Assembly: GCF_020966755.1 (NCBI RefSeq)
Contig: NZ_JAJKFT010000004.1
Span: 1,488,001-1,552,000 of the forward strand
Length of the DNA stretch: 64,000 nt
Source of the DNA: Blastopirellula sediminis
GTDB lineage: Bacteria > Planctomycetota > Planctomycetia > Pirellulales > Pirellulaceae
Direction of reading: 5' to 3'
Shown piece after piece: positions 32,734 through 41,209 of the stretch. The translations under genes and the position numbers were made by a program. Below the pieces are notes generated by a model. The model saw only the letters and a list, made by a program, of their open reading frames with translations. It was not told the DNA's origin and searched no databases. Numbering within the stretch: position 1 is the stretch's first letter; every line of letters begins with the position of its first letter.

Positions 32734-33642
32734 ATGTCGGTAACGCACGTTTCAGGTTTTCAAACGCAGTTGGGCTTGGGCCCGCAACATGCGACCAATT
32801 TGGCGACGCGACAACTGGAGCACTTCGGCGTCGACCTCGACAAGCAGTCGACGATCGTTCGCGCGGACGGCATGATCGGCCAGCGCTCGCCGATCGGCGA
32901 CTCGGCGCAGCCAGGGACCTATACGGTGGGCGGAACGATCTCGTTGCGGCCGCGGCCTGACGATCTGTTGTTCCTGTTTCCCTACATTCTGGGCGCCGCC
33001 GAAGTGAGCGACGCGTTCGCGTTGGCCGAAACTTTGCCGGAACTGGTTGCGACCGTCGATCGGAAGATCATGGTCAACACCTATCGCGGGCTCAAGGTCG
33101 ACAAAGCGACCTTCCGCAGTCGGAAAGGGGAACTGCTGGAGCTGGAGCTGGATCTGCAAGGGAAACTGGCCGACGCGACCGCCGCGGCCGGAACCTTTCC
33201 GAGCATTGCCGCCACCCTCTCGGCGAAGAACCCGTTCGTCCATCATCAGTCGAGCGTCACGATCGACGAGACGACGATCGAAGTCGACAACCTGGTGATC
33301 ACGATCGACAACGCGCTGGAGCTCGATCGCTTCAACAATAGCCAGACTCGCACGACGCTGCCGGAAGGTTCGCGACGCATCACGCTCGCATTTGATACCG
33401 AGCTGAACGACGACGTGCTGGCCAACTTGATCGAAACGGCGGCCCGCGGCGTGACGGCCGAGGTGGAATTCGCCAACGGCGTCGACACGCTCACCTTTAC
33501 CTTTGGCCTGGTGCAGCAGCCGAAGACGCCGCTATCGATTCGGGGGAAAGGAACGACGCGACCGCGCCATCAGCTGGAGGCGTTTGCCGATCTGGCGAAT
33601 GGACTGCCGCAACTTGCGGTCGTTTGCACCGACGCTTCGTAA
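32734..33642 (+). CDS. Major tail (tube) protein
   Basis: 302 residues, beta-rich with strands in pairs: GTYTVGGTISLRPRPDDLLF, LELELDLQGKLADATAAAGT, ITLAFDTELNDDVLANLIET, DTLTFTFGLVQQPKTPL. The paired halves and the position before the chaperone genes fit a long-tailed phage tube protein, which polymerises into hexameric rings around the tape measure. The length suggests a two-domain form. It is followed by the chaperone pair. Confidence 0.75.
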   Translation: MSVTHVSGFQTQLGLGPQHATNLATRQLEHFGVDLDKQSTIVRADGMIGQRSPIGDSAQPGTYTVGGTISLRPRPDDLLFLFPYILGAAEVSDAFALAETLPELVATVDRKIMVNTYRGLKVDKATFRSRKGELLELELDLQGKLADATAAAGTFPSIAATLSAKNPFVHHQSSVTIDETTIEVDNLVITIDNALELDRFNNSQTRTTLPEGSRRITLAFDTELNDDVLANLIETAARGVTAEVEFANGVDTLTFTFGLVQQPKTPLSIRGKGTTRPRHQLEAFADLANGLPQLAVVCTDAS

Positions 33643-33665
33643 CTCGCCATTGGAAACGAATACGC

Positions 33666-33998
33666 ATGACCGACTCCGACTTCTTCCTGGACGACGGCTA
33701 CTTCGAGACCGGGCACATCTCGGCGCTCGACGGCGTGCACGGAGAGCTCCACTTCGTCTATCGCCCGATGATTCACGCCGACAAAGAGGCGTACTACGAA
33801 CTAGCGAAGCGTGCCGACGTCGCGCCAACCACGGCGATCGCCACCTTCGTGACGCGGCATCTGCAGGAGTGGTCCCTAGCGCGGCCAATCGAAGTGGAGC
33901 AGGTCGAACGACTGCGGCCGCGGCTGCTTGAGCGGCTCTTCTACATCGTGATGGGAGAGATCGCCAGCGATCAGGAAGCGACTGACCTAAAAAACTGA
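33666..33998 (+). CDS. Tail assembly chaperone (gpG-like)
   Basis: 110 residues from the ATG at 33666. Mostly helical: DKEAYYELAKRADVAPTTAI and RLRPRLLERLFYIVMGEIAS. It lies between the tube and the candidate tape-measure gene, where gpG-type chaperones lie. Its last codons are CTA AAA AAC TGA, which includes a correctly phased slippery heptamer (33989-33995) allowing part of the ribosomes to slip -1 into the next frame. The short form and a longer G-GT form are expected from one start. Confidence 0.8.
   Translation: MTDSDFFLDDGYFETGHISALDGVHGELHFVYRPMIHADKEAYYELAKRADVAPTTAIATFVTRHLQEWSLARPIEVEQVERLRPRLLERLFYIVMGEIASDQEATDLKN
33989..33995 (+). promoter_or_regulatory. -1 ribosomal frameshift slippery site A_AAA_AAC
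   Basis: In the reading frame of the upstream gene the codons are CTA AAA AAC TGA, so the heptamer A AAA AAC fits the X_XXY_YYZ rule exactly and sits directly before the stop. A -1 slip continues CTG ACC AGC GGC GTC GCG TTG into the frame at 34013-34384. The G-GT tail chaperones of many long-tailed phages use this mechanism. Confidence 0.85.
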
Positions 33999-34012
33999 CC
34001 AGCGGCGTCGCG

Positions 34013-34384
34013 TTGCTTTTAACGCATCCCGGCGCCGCCCTGATCGACTGCGACGATTGCCAAAACTATCTGTACGACCTGGAGACCGGCCGCCGCGTGA
34101 CGTTTCGCCAAGGACCCGATCGACTCGAAACGCCGCAGCCCCGTTTACCGGGCATGCCGCTGCAATGCGGCAGTTGCCCGAAACGTTCGCCTGCGGCAGC
34201 GAAAGCGCTGGAGCTGTCCGCCAAGAACTGGAAGACCTATCGCCTCTGGCGCGAAGTTCGCGCGACGTACGGGCGTTGCCTCTCGCCGGCGATGGCCCGC
34301 GATTCGATAGTACGCCGCAACCTGGCGGCGATTGATGCGGTCGTGCAGCGTCACGAGAGCAGTGAAAGAGGGAGGTACGAATGA
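34013..34384 (+). CDS. Tail assembly chaperone, frameshift-expressed T part (GT)
   Basis: Its frame is joined to the preceding gene by a -1 slip at 33989-33995 and then read from 33995, giving a fusion of about 239 residues (33666-34384). Independent initiation would need a TTG at 34013 with no clear ribosome binding site. The segment has two Cys pairs (DCDDCQNY and QCGSCPK), suggesting a zinc-binding knuckle, and a helical C-terminus (AKNWKTYRLWREVRATYGRC). In G-GT systems the T part recruits the tube protein to the tape measure. Its stop overlaps the next start (ATGA). Confidence 0.75.
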   Translation: MLLTHPGAALIDCDDCQNYLYDLETGRRVTFRQGPDRLETPQPRLPGMPLQCGSCPKRSPAAAKALELSAKNWKTYRLWREVRATYGRCLSPAMARDSIVRRNLAAIDAVVQRHESSERGRYE

Positions 34385-35013
34385 CGACGCCAGACGAACA
34401 GCGGATTGTCCGCTACACGCTTCAGCTGGGGATTGATCCTTTGGAAGAGGCCCAGCAGAGCATCGGCGACGCGATCGCCAAAAGCCAACGCGACGCGACC
34501 GAAGTGACGCGATTGGAAGCGGCGAGGCGACAGCGGATTGAGTCCGACTCGATTCGCGAAATCGCGGCGCTGCAGGCCGAAATGCTCGCTGAGCGTCAGC
34601 GATTGGAACGGCAGACGATCTCGGGGCTCGCTAGCAGCGACTTTGAACGGCCCAAGGGGCAGGTCGATCCGGAATCTACTCGCGATCCGGCGCCAGAAAA
34701 TGCCGCCAAGCGGGACTACGCGGCATTGGCCGATGCGTCGCGACCGACGGTTGCGCCAGAACAACCGCGCCAAGAAGATTCGCCTCCTGGCGATAAGGCG
34801 CCGGTTGCGGCGACGCCGCCGCTACAGGTCGAGGCGAAAGCGAAGCGGGAATACGTCGTTCACGTGGAAGAGGACGTCGACCAACTGGTTGAGCGGATTG
34901 CTCAGCAGATCGAAATGCAACTGGATGCGCGTGAGCAAGGGATTCTCGAACAAGTGAAACGGCGGCTGGCTGATTTTGCTGCGAATCGTGGGTCGTCGTT
35001 TCGTGGCGCCTAA
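34381..35013 (+). CDS. Short coiled-coil protein in the tape-measure position
   Basis: 210 residues, starting at an ATGA overlap with the chaperone. Long helices: DPLEEAQQSIGDAIAKSQRD, then a charged coiled coil (AALQAEMLAERQRLERQTIS), a Pro/Glu-rich middle and a C-terminal helix pair (DVDQLVERIAQQIEMQLDAR). In long-tailed phages this slot holds the tape measure, usually 600-2000 residues; no such gene exists here. If it is the tape measure, the tail would be very short (roughly 30 nm by the usual 0.15 nm per residue rule). No muramidase or peptidase domain is seen. Confidence 0.55.
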   Translation: MTTPDEQRIVRYTLQLGIDPLEEAQQSIGDAIAKSQRDATEVTRLEAARRQRIESDSIREIAALQAEMLAERQRLERQTISGLASSDFERPKGQVDPESTRDPAPENAAKRDYAALADASRPTVAPEQPRQEDSPPGDKAPVAATPPLQVEAKAKREYVVHVEEDVDQLVERIAQQIEMQLDAREQGILEQVKRRLADFAANRGSSFRGA

Positions 35014-35034
35014 GGGAATGAGTTGCTTGCGGCG

Positions 35035-35063
35035 GCATTGCCTTGCTTGCGCTGCGGGCTAGC
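35035..35063 (-). repeat. REP-like family B arm (single)
   Basis: Right-arm orientation with a slightly degenerate core (GCCTTGCTTGCGCTGCGGG), between the tape-measure candidate and the next tail gene. Confidence 0.75.
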
Positions 35064-35112
35064 GTCGGGACGAGGTGAAATCTGAATCAAACCCAAAGCG
35101 AGTTTGAACGCT

Positions 35113-35835
35113 ATGTACTTAAAAATCGGCAATTACACGCACGAAATCGGCGGGCCGCAGCTTTCGATCACGCAGCGGCCGGTGCTGAGCGAAGGGGGCG
35201 TTCCTTTGGCTCAGCTTCACAGCTGGCAGATTCAAGGAATCGTCACCGGCAGTGGGCAAAGCGAGATTGACGCGAAGGTCGCAGCACTGATCGCCGCGTA
35301 TCGGCAGCGCGGGTTCGACGCGTCGCTGCTCCTCTCCGACGGCGTCACGCCGAGTCAGCATGCCTTGAAAAACAGCCAAGCGATCGGCGGCGTGCGGGTG
35401 GTGAGCGGGCCCAGCTTTCCTAATGGCGCCGGCGCCGAATACGCCACGAAGCGGACCTTTGCGGTGACGCTGGAAGCGGAGATTCCGATCGAAGATCCGC
35501 AGACGGCGCTCTTGAACTTTCGCGAGTCGCTGTCGTTGTCCGGTGGCGATCGCCGCGTCGAGTGGACCGAGACGAAGCTCGGCCCGCCGAGGGCGCAGAT
35601 GACTCGCCGGCAAACGATCTATCGCGCCGTGCAAAGCGGCCAGGCGGTTGGCTATCGGCAGTACCCGCTGTTTCCGGGGTTTCTGTTTCCGCAGCAATAT
35701 GCGGTCGAAGCGCCGCGCCTGACGTATGGCGGGGGCAAGCGACGCTTGAGCGGCGACTTTACTGATTTCTCGCTCAGCTGGGAGGTCCGCTACGAGTCGG
35801 ATCGACCTTTGGCTGGACGTCCTCATTTTGCGTAA
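35113..35835 (+). CDS. Distal tail-like structural protein
   Basis: 240 residues from the ATG at 35113; a TTG three codons upstream is unlikely. It is beta-rich: YLKIGNYTHEIGGPQLSITQ, HSWQIQGIVTGSGQSEIDAK, TKRTFAVTLEAEIPIEDPQT, ending LSWEVRYESDRPL. It follows the tape-measure slot, where the distal tail (Dit-like) protein is expected. Assignment by order only. Confidence 0.55.
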   Translation: MYLKIGNYTHEIGGPQLSITQRPVLSEGGVPLAQLHSWQIQGIVTGSGQSEIDAKVAALIAAYRQRGFDASLLLSDGVTPSQHALKNSQAIGGVRVVSGPSFPNGAGAEYATKRTFAVTLEAEIPIEDPQTALLNFRESLSLSGGDRRVEWTETKLGPPRAQMTRRQTIYRAVQSGQAVGYRQYPLFPGFLFPQQYAVEAPRLTYGGGKRRLSGDFTDFSLSWEVRYESDRPLAGRPHFA

Positions 35836-35855
35836 CGCAACGGAGCTTGAACGAG

Positions 35856-38735
35856 ATGGCCCTTTTTGTTTGGCGAGGAGACGCGCGTCCCAAAGCGCAA
35901 GTGGTGCATGTGACGGCCGAGTTCGTCGAAGCGGGGGACGTGTGCACGTTGACGATTAACCGCAAGGCGATCAGCTTCGCCGCCCTTAGCAGTTCGGTCG
36001 TGCCGATCTACGAAGGCCTGGTCGCGGCGATCGAAGCGTCGGATGTGCAGGAACTGGCCGACATCACCGCCGAAGTGGTCAGCGACGCTTCGCCGCCCTA
36101 TTTGAAACTGACCGGGGCCGGCGACGGTCGCCCCTTTACCGTGACGGCCGCCGCATCGAACGGTTCGCTCGGGAACGTCTCGGTCGCGACGACGACCAGC
36201 TCTTATGCTGGGGCGAACGAGAAACAGCAGATCGGCATGCCGAGCGGCGTCACCGGCGGCACGTTCACCCTGTCGTTCGACGGCGAGACGACCGGCAGCA
36301 TCGCCTACAACGCGAGTGCGGCGACCGTGCAGTCGGCGCTCGAGACGCTGGCGAACATCGACAGCGGCGACGTCGAGGTCAGCGGTTCGAGCGGCGGGCC
36401 GTGGGTGGTCGAGTTCAAGCAAGCGTACGCGGCGACCGACGTGTCTCTGATCACGATCGACTCTTCCAGCCTGACCGCAGGGACCGTGAGCGTCGTCGAA
36501 ACCTTGAAAGGTCAGGGAGGGACGAACGAGATTATTCGCGTCACCATGGCGAAGAGTTCGTCGACCCCGTCCGGTACTCCGCTCGAGTACGGGATGGCGT
36601 TCGGATCGAGCAACTATATCTTCCGCTGGAAAGATTTCAGCGAGCTCGATACCGCGGCGAAGTTCAAGACGGCGATGCAGGAGCACGCGTCGATCAACTC
36701 GTCGAACGTTAACGTGACCCTCGTTTCCTCTTCCGGCGGCTTTGAGCGCGTCTACGACGTGGAGTTTACCGGTTCGCTCGGAGGTGCGAACTGGAGCATC
36801 ATGTTCTTTGACGAAAGCGGCTACGGAACCGGGACCGGCTTGACGACGCTGCAAAACGGCAGCGCGACCGGAACCAACGAGCAACAATTGGTGAGCTTGT
36901 CGGGATCACCGAGCGGCGGCACGTTCACGCTCGGTTATTCCGGGCAAACGACCGGCCCAATTGCGTACAACGCCAGCGCGGCGACCTTGCAGACGGCGCT
37001 GGAATCGCTGTCGAATATCGGCAGCGGCGACGTCGTCGTCAGCGGTTCCGCGCCGAACTGGACGATCGATTTCGACGGGGACCTTGCGGCGCAAGATGTG
37101 CCGCTGTTGACGGGCAATGGCGCAAGCTTGACCGGCGGCGCTGGATCGATCGAAACGACGCAGCTCGCCGCTTCGCCGGTGAACGAAAAGCAGACGGTCT
37201 CGCTTTCGACCGGCGTGACCGGCGGGACGTTTACGTTGACCTACGCTGGGCAAACGACCGGCAACATTTCGTACGCGGCGGCCGCTTCGACCGTTGAAAC
37301 GGCGCTGGAGGCGCTTTCCAACATCGATGCGGTCGCGGTGAGCGGTTCTTCCGGCGGTCCTTGGATTGTCGAGTTTCAAGGGAGCCTGGCGGCAACGAAC
37401 GTCGCTTCGCTGATCGGCGACGGCGGCAATTTGACCGGCGACGATTCGCAAACGCTTTCGATCACGACGGTGACGACGCCGACCGGCCCGCATCACTGGA
37501 GCGAAGCGGCGAACTGGGATCAAAACAGCGTGCCGGTCACCGGCGCCGACGTACGAATCGAGAACTCGTCGTCCGACATCTTGTACGGCTTGGATCAATC
37601 GGCTGTGACGCTGCAAAGCCTCGATGTGCGGGCCAGCTACAGCGGATCGATCGGTTTGCCGGACGTCAACGCGGCTGGTTTTTTCGAATATTTGCCGACG
37701 CACCTGGCGATCGGTGCGACGACCGTTCGCATCGGCGAAGGGGAAGGAAACGGCTCGCCGCAGATTCGGCTCGATAGCGGCGCGGAACAAGCGGAGATCA
37801 CCGTGTGGGGAACCGGCTCGCCCGCCTCTTCGACAGGCTACGCCCTGGAGTGGATCGGCACGCATGCCGCTAACGTGCTGACCGTTTACAAGGGAACGGT
37901 CGGCGTGGCGATGTGCGGCGGCGAAGTCGCGACGCTCGACTCGCTCGACGTCAGCTTTATCAGCAGTCGCGATTCGGATGCGCTCGTTTACCTGGGAGAC
38001 GGCGTCACCGTCGGCTCAATCGTGAAAAACGGAGGCGAGCTGGTGATCGCAGGTCGCAGCGGCGGCAATATCACGTCGATTCAGTCGTCGGCCGGCGAGG
38101 TCCAACTGCGCGGAACGGACGGCGTCGAGTCGCTCACCGTCGAAGGTGGCGACTTCTATTACTGGTCGACCGGAACGTTGGCCGCCGGCGCCGTGATCAG
38201 CGGCGATGGGCAGTTGATCTTTGATGGCGATCTTCGCCCGAAGACGGTCGCCGGAACGATCAGCGTTTTTGGCGATTCGGCCGGCGTGATTGACTCGGCG
38301 GAAGTGGTCAACGTCGACGGCTATCTATCGCTTCATTTTCAAGGCACGTCCCGGTTCGCCGATCTCGGCGGCGACATCATTATTTCGCGCGGCACGGCCG
38401 CAGAAGGAGAGGAAGAAGTGAGCGTCACTCTGTACGCAGCGGCAATGCAAATGGTGAGCGTCGCGGTCGATAGCGAATTGGAATCGATCGCCGCCAAGTT
38501 GGCGACCGAGAGCTACTCGCACCCCAGCGGCAAACTGGAAGCCGACATCATTCAGATCGACGTCATCGCACCAACGGCGGACCTCAGCGTGCACGACGCC
38601 AGCAACGACACGGATGGGCAAACGGTCGCCGCCGACGCGACCGAATATTTTCCAGTCGCTGGCAGCGCAGCGACCGCCTTGCGGCTGATTACGGAAACGA
38701 CCGCCGACGTGTTGCTGAAGATCTACTATAAGTAA
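35856..38735 (+). CDS. Large tail fibre/adhesin-like protein with repeated beta domains
   Basis: 959 residues from the ATG at 35856. Three clear repeats of about 90 residues start near residues 119, 341 and 442, each with GGTFTLxxxGxTTGxIxYNA, a SAATVQxALExLxNI helix and VVEFxGxLAxTDVxxL-like strands; a more diverged unit lies between the first two. This repeat type is common in planctomycete phage proteins and very large adhesins. Residues about 545-640 hold HHWSEAANWDQNSVPVTGAD, and the C-terminal 350 residues are beta-strand repeats compatible with a right-handed beta-helix. It probably contacts the host surface. No signal peptide, consistent with a particle protein. Confidence 0.7.
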   Translation: MALFVWRGDARPKAQVVHVTAEFVEAGDVCTLTINRKAISFAALSSSVVPIYEGLVAAIEASDVQELADITAEVVSDASPPYLKLTGAGDGRPFTVTAAASNGSLGNVSVATTTSSYAGANEKQQIGMPSGVTGGTFTLSFDGETTGSIAYNASAATVQSALETLANIDSGDVEVSGSSGGPWVVEFKQAYAATDVSLITIDSSSLTAGTVSVVETLKGQGGTNEIIRVTMAKSSSTPSGTPLEYGMAFGSSNYIFRWKDFSELDTAAKFKTAMQEHASINSSNVNVTLVSSSGGFERVYDVEFTGSLGGANWSIMFFDESGYGTGTGLTTLQNGSATGTNEQQLVSLSGSPSGGTFTLGYSGQTTGPIAYNASAATLQTALESLSNIGSGDVVVSGSAPNWTIDFDGDLAAQDVPLLTGNGASLTGGAGSIETTQLAASPVNEKQTVSLSTGVTGGTFTLTYAGQTTGNISYAAAASTVETALEALSNIDAVAVSGSSGGPWIVEFQGSLAATNVASLIGDGGNLTGDDSQTLSITTVTTPTGPHHWSEAANWDQNSVPVTGADVRIENSSSDILYGLDQSAVTLQSLDVRASYSGSIGLPDVNAAGFFEYLPTHLAIGATTVRIGEGEGNGSPQIRLDSGAEQAEITVWGTGSPASSTGYALEWIGTHAANVLTVYKGTVGVAMCGGEVATLDSLDVSFISSRDSDALVYLGDGVTVGSIVKNGGELVIAGRSGGNITSIQSSAGEVQLRGTDGVESLTVEGGDFYYWSTGTLAAGAVISGDGQLIFDGDLRPKTVAGTISVFGDSAGVIDSAEVVNVDGYLSLHFQGTSRFADLGGDIIISRGTAAEGEEEVSVTLYAAAMQMVSVAVDSELESIAAKLATESYSHPSGKLEADIIQIDVIAPTADLSVHDASNDTDGQTVAADATEYFPVAGSAATALRLITETTADVLLKIYYK

Positions 38736-38744
38736 GGAGCCGCG

Positions 38745-39566
38745 ATGTCTTACGAATCTTTAAAGGCGGAGTCGATCGGTTGGTGGGAATTTCAGGAGAC
38801 GTCGGGGGCGACGCTTGCCGACGATTCGTCGAACGGCAACGACGGCACGATGTACAACTATTACGCCAGCCCCGGATTCTTGACGAGCACGACGGGGCCG
38901 ACCGCGTGGCTGCCCAGCGCGATCGGCATCGTCGGCGACAGCAGCTACAAGGGGATTCAGCTGGGCAGTTTCCCCACGTCGTTCGTATCGGGCGGCGGGG
39001 CGCGAACCTATGCCGGTTGGTTCCAGGGAACTGGCTCCGACGCCGACTACTTCCTAGGGGCTGGGGAGAGCCATTCGATGGCCTCGGACGGGTACGCGTT
39101 TGCGGTAGGCGCGAGCATTGGCGAAAGCTTGCCGTTGCGTGTGAAGCTAGGTGCGACGCTGACGGTCAACATTGCATCGCCGCCGGAAATCAGCTTGGGC
39201 CAGTGGTATCACGTCGCTGTTCGCGTCCCATCCGGCAGTTCGCCGATGGCGTCCGATATCGATTTCTTCATCAATGGTACGGAGTACGGGACGAGCCTTT
39301 CCGGTTCTGACGCGGCGCTCAACACGTCCTTCAGCGGAACTCCGATATTCGGCAGCATACTCTGCGCGGCGACGGAGGCCTACGTCACCGGCGGTTGCAC
39401 TGGCTACATGGCCGGCTGGGCGACGTTTGACCGGGCGCTCACCGACGCCGAGATCGTCACGCATTATAGCAACTCGGACAGCGGCGGCGGTGGAGGTAGC
39501 GGCGCAAGCGGTCGACGTAGGCCGCGGCTTGGTCTCGGCGGAAACCTTGGCATAGGGATGCGATGA
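38745..39566 (+). CDS. LamG/concanavalin-like lectin-domain tail protein
   Basis: 273 residues, ten nt after the fibre gene. Residues about 8-240 are a LamG-type jelly-roll: SIGWWEFQETSGATLADDSS, NGNDGTMYN, ISLGQWYHVAVRVPSGSSPM, DIDFFINGTEYGTSLSG and GYMAGWATFDRALTDAEIVT are its standard blocks. The last 27 residues are a Gly-rich basic tail. In tail modules such domains bind surface glycans. Its stop overlaps the next start (ATGA). Confidence 0.82.
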   Translation: MSYESLKAESIGWWEFQETSGATLADDSSNGNDGTMYNYYASPGFLTSTTGPTAWLPSAIGIVGDSSYKGIQLGSFPTSFVSGGGARTYAGWFQGTGSDADYFLGAGESHSMASDGYAFAVGASIGESLPLRVKLGATLTVNIASPPEISLGQWYHVAVRVPSGSSPMASDIDFFINGTEYGTSLSGSDAALNTSFSGTPIFGSILCAATEAYVTGGCTGYMAGWATFDRALTDAEIVTHYSNSDSGGGGGSGASGRRRPRLGLGGNLGIGMR

Positions 39567-41209
39567 TGACGGCCCCCGAAGCGACCTTCTCTTACCCCGG
39601 CGTCGGCGACTTTGTCGAAGTTCGCTACACGCTCGCCCATGGCGTTAGCCCTGGACGAATCACGCTGCGAACGTTGCCTGGCGCCGCCGATCCGGCGGCG
39701 ATCGGCGCCGCAAGTTTTCGTTACGCCGGAACGCAGATCGCAATGCCCAATTGTCGCGTCGATTCGGTCACCGCCGAGACCGACTACGCAGGGCGTTCGA
39801 TCTTGCGATTCGAAATCCTTGATCAGCGCTGGGCCTGGAAGTTCGGCGCAATCTCCGGCGAGTACAACATTCGCACGCATGACGGCAAAAGCATTCAGCC
39901 GGGAACCGAGCAGACGCCGCGTCAGCTGGCGCAGCTTTGTCTCGACGCGATGGGAGAGCAGGGGGACGTCGCCAAAATGCCTGATCGGCTGCGTCCCTAC
40001 GTGAACTGGGACTACAAAGTCCCGGCGCTGGCGCTCGCCGACTTGGCCGATGCCTGCGGATGTCGCGTGGTGCTGAAGATCGGCGGCAAGGTGGCGATCG
40101 AACCGGCGGGGCAAGGAGCGGCGCTGTCGATCACGCCGGCTGCCATCGCCGGCGAAGCGGTTTACGATCCGCCGGAGACGCCGACGTCCCTCAAGTTCGT
40201 CGCGGCGCCCAGCCTTTACCAGGTTGACTTTGACCTGGCGCCGGTCGCGGTCGAGCCGAGCGGCGAAATTGTTCCGCTGGACGACGTGAGCTACGCGCCG
40301 CCGCGCGGTTGGAAGTCAGAGCCGCTGATCGATCTGGGAAACGTCGAGACTTCGTTTCGCGAGCTGGCCCAGAGCTGCGTTTGGAAGTATTACCAGATCC
40401 AGCCGAAGTTCACCCTCCCTGGCGATCCAAAGACGAAGGAAAACGTGATCGAGCGGATCGAGGAAGTGTTGCCGCTGCTATCGCATCAAGTCGAAGCCGA
40501 TCCGCTGCCTGACAAAACGCTGCGGCGCCGGCCTCCGTGGGTTTACGGACTGTTCGAAAAGGGAGCGTCGACCTATCCCCAAGTCCGCGAGAGCCAGCAT
40601 CCTGATCCAAATTTGAACGACGTGCCGGAAGGCATTTATACCCGCTCGTTCCGGGTCGACCATGAACGCGGCCTGGTGATCTTCACCGAGCCGGTCTTCT
40701 TGTATCGCAAAGTGGACGCGGATTACGAGGCGCATCCCGCGCGGCTGAAACTGCGCATCGCCTGTCAGCGTCGCGACAAGAAAACCCGCGGCGTGGTGCG
40801 GTACGAATTCTCGCCGCAGAAGCGGGCGCGGCAGATTGCGGCGCAAACGATCGTGCGCGACGACATTGCCCGCGAGGTCTACGTTAATCACAAGACTCGC
40901 AAAGTGGTCGCCAACGAAGCGGAAGTAAAACGTCAAGCCGAGTACTATCTGGCCGCGGCCGCCAAAGAGTTGCAAGCGGCCCAGCCGGGGACCCTTACTT
41001 ACGACGGATTCTGGCCGATCAATCCGGATGGCGCGATTCGACAAGTCAGTTGGTCGATCGGTAGCGGCGGTCGCGGCGTGACCATAGTCAGTCGCAATTG
41101 GGAAGACGAACTGGTCGAGATGAGCTATCGCGAACGTCGGCTGCTGGAACGGATGGTCGAAATGTCGCGAACCGAACGTCGCCGCGAACAACGAGGAGAA
41201 GGCCGATGA
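39563..41209 (+). CDS. Tail hub/tail-associated protein
   Basis: 548 residues, coupled to the LamG gene. N-terminal segments VGDFVEVRYTLAHGVSPGRI, DSVTAETDYAGRSILRFEIL and AWKFGAISGEYNIRTHDGKS followed by a helix TPRQLAQLCLDAMGEQ look like the split-barrel hub fold of tail proteins (gp27/gpD type). The middle is beta-rich and the C-terminal 60 residues are a charged helix ending in REQRGEGR. It likely forms the central tail-tip hub. Assignment by pattern and order. Confidence 0.6.
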   Translation: MMTAPEATFSYPGVGDFVEVRYTLAHGVSPGRITLRTLPGAADPAAIGAASFRYAGTQIAMPNCRVDSVTAETDYAGRSILRFEILDQRWAWKFGAISGEYNIRTHDGKSIQPGTEQTPRQLAQLCLDAMGEQGDVAKMPDRLRPYVNWDYKVPALALADLADACGCRVVLKIGGKVAIEPAGQGAALSITPAAIAGEAVYDPPETPTSLKFVAAPSLYQVDFDLAPVAVEPSGEIVPLDDVSYAPPRGWKSEPLIDLGNVETSFRELAQSCVWKYYQIQPKFTLPGDPKTKENVIERIEEVLPLLSHQVEADPLPDKTLRRRPPWVYGLFEKGASTYPQVRESQHPDPNLNDVPEGIYTRSFRVDHERGLVIFTEPVFLYRKVDADYEAHPARLKLRIACQRRDKKTRGVVRYEFSPQKRARQIAAQTIVRDDIAREVYVNHKTRKVVANEAEVKRQAEYYLAAAAKELQAAQPGTLTYDGFWPINPDGAIRQVSWSIGSGGRGVTIVSRNWEDELVEMSYRERRLLERMVEMSRTERRREQRGEGR

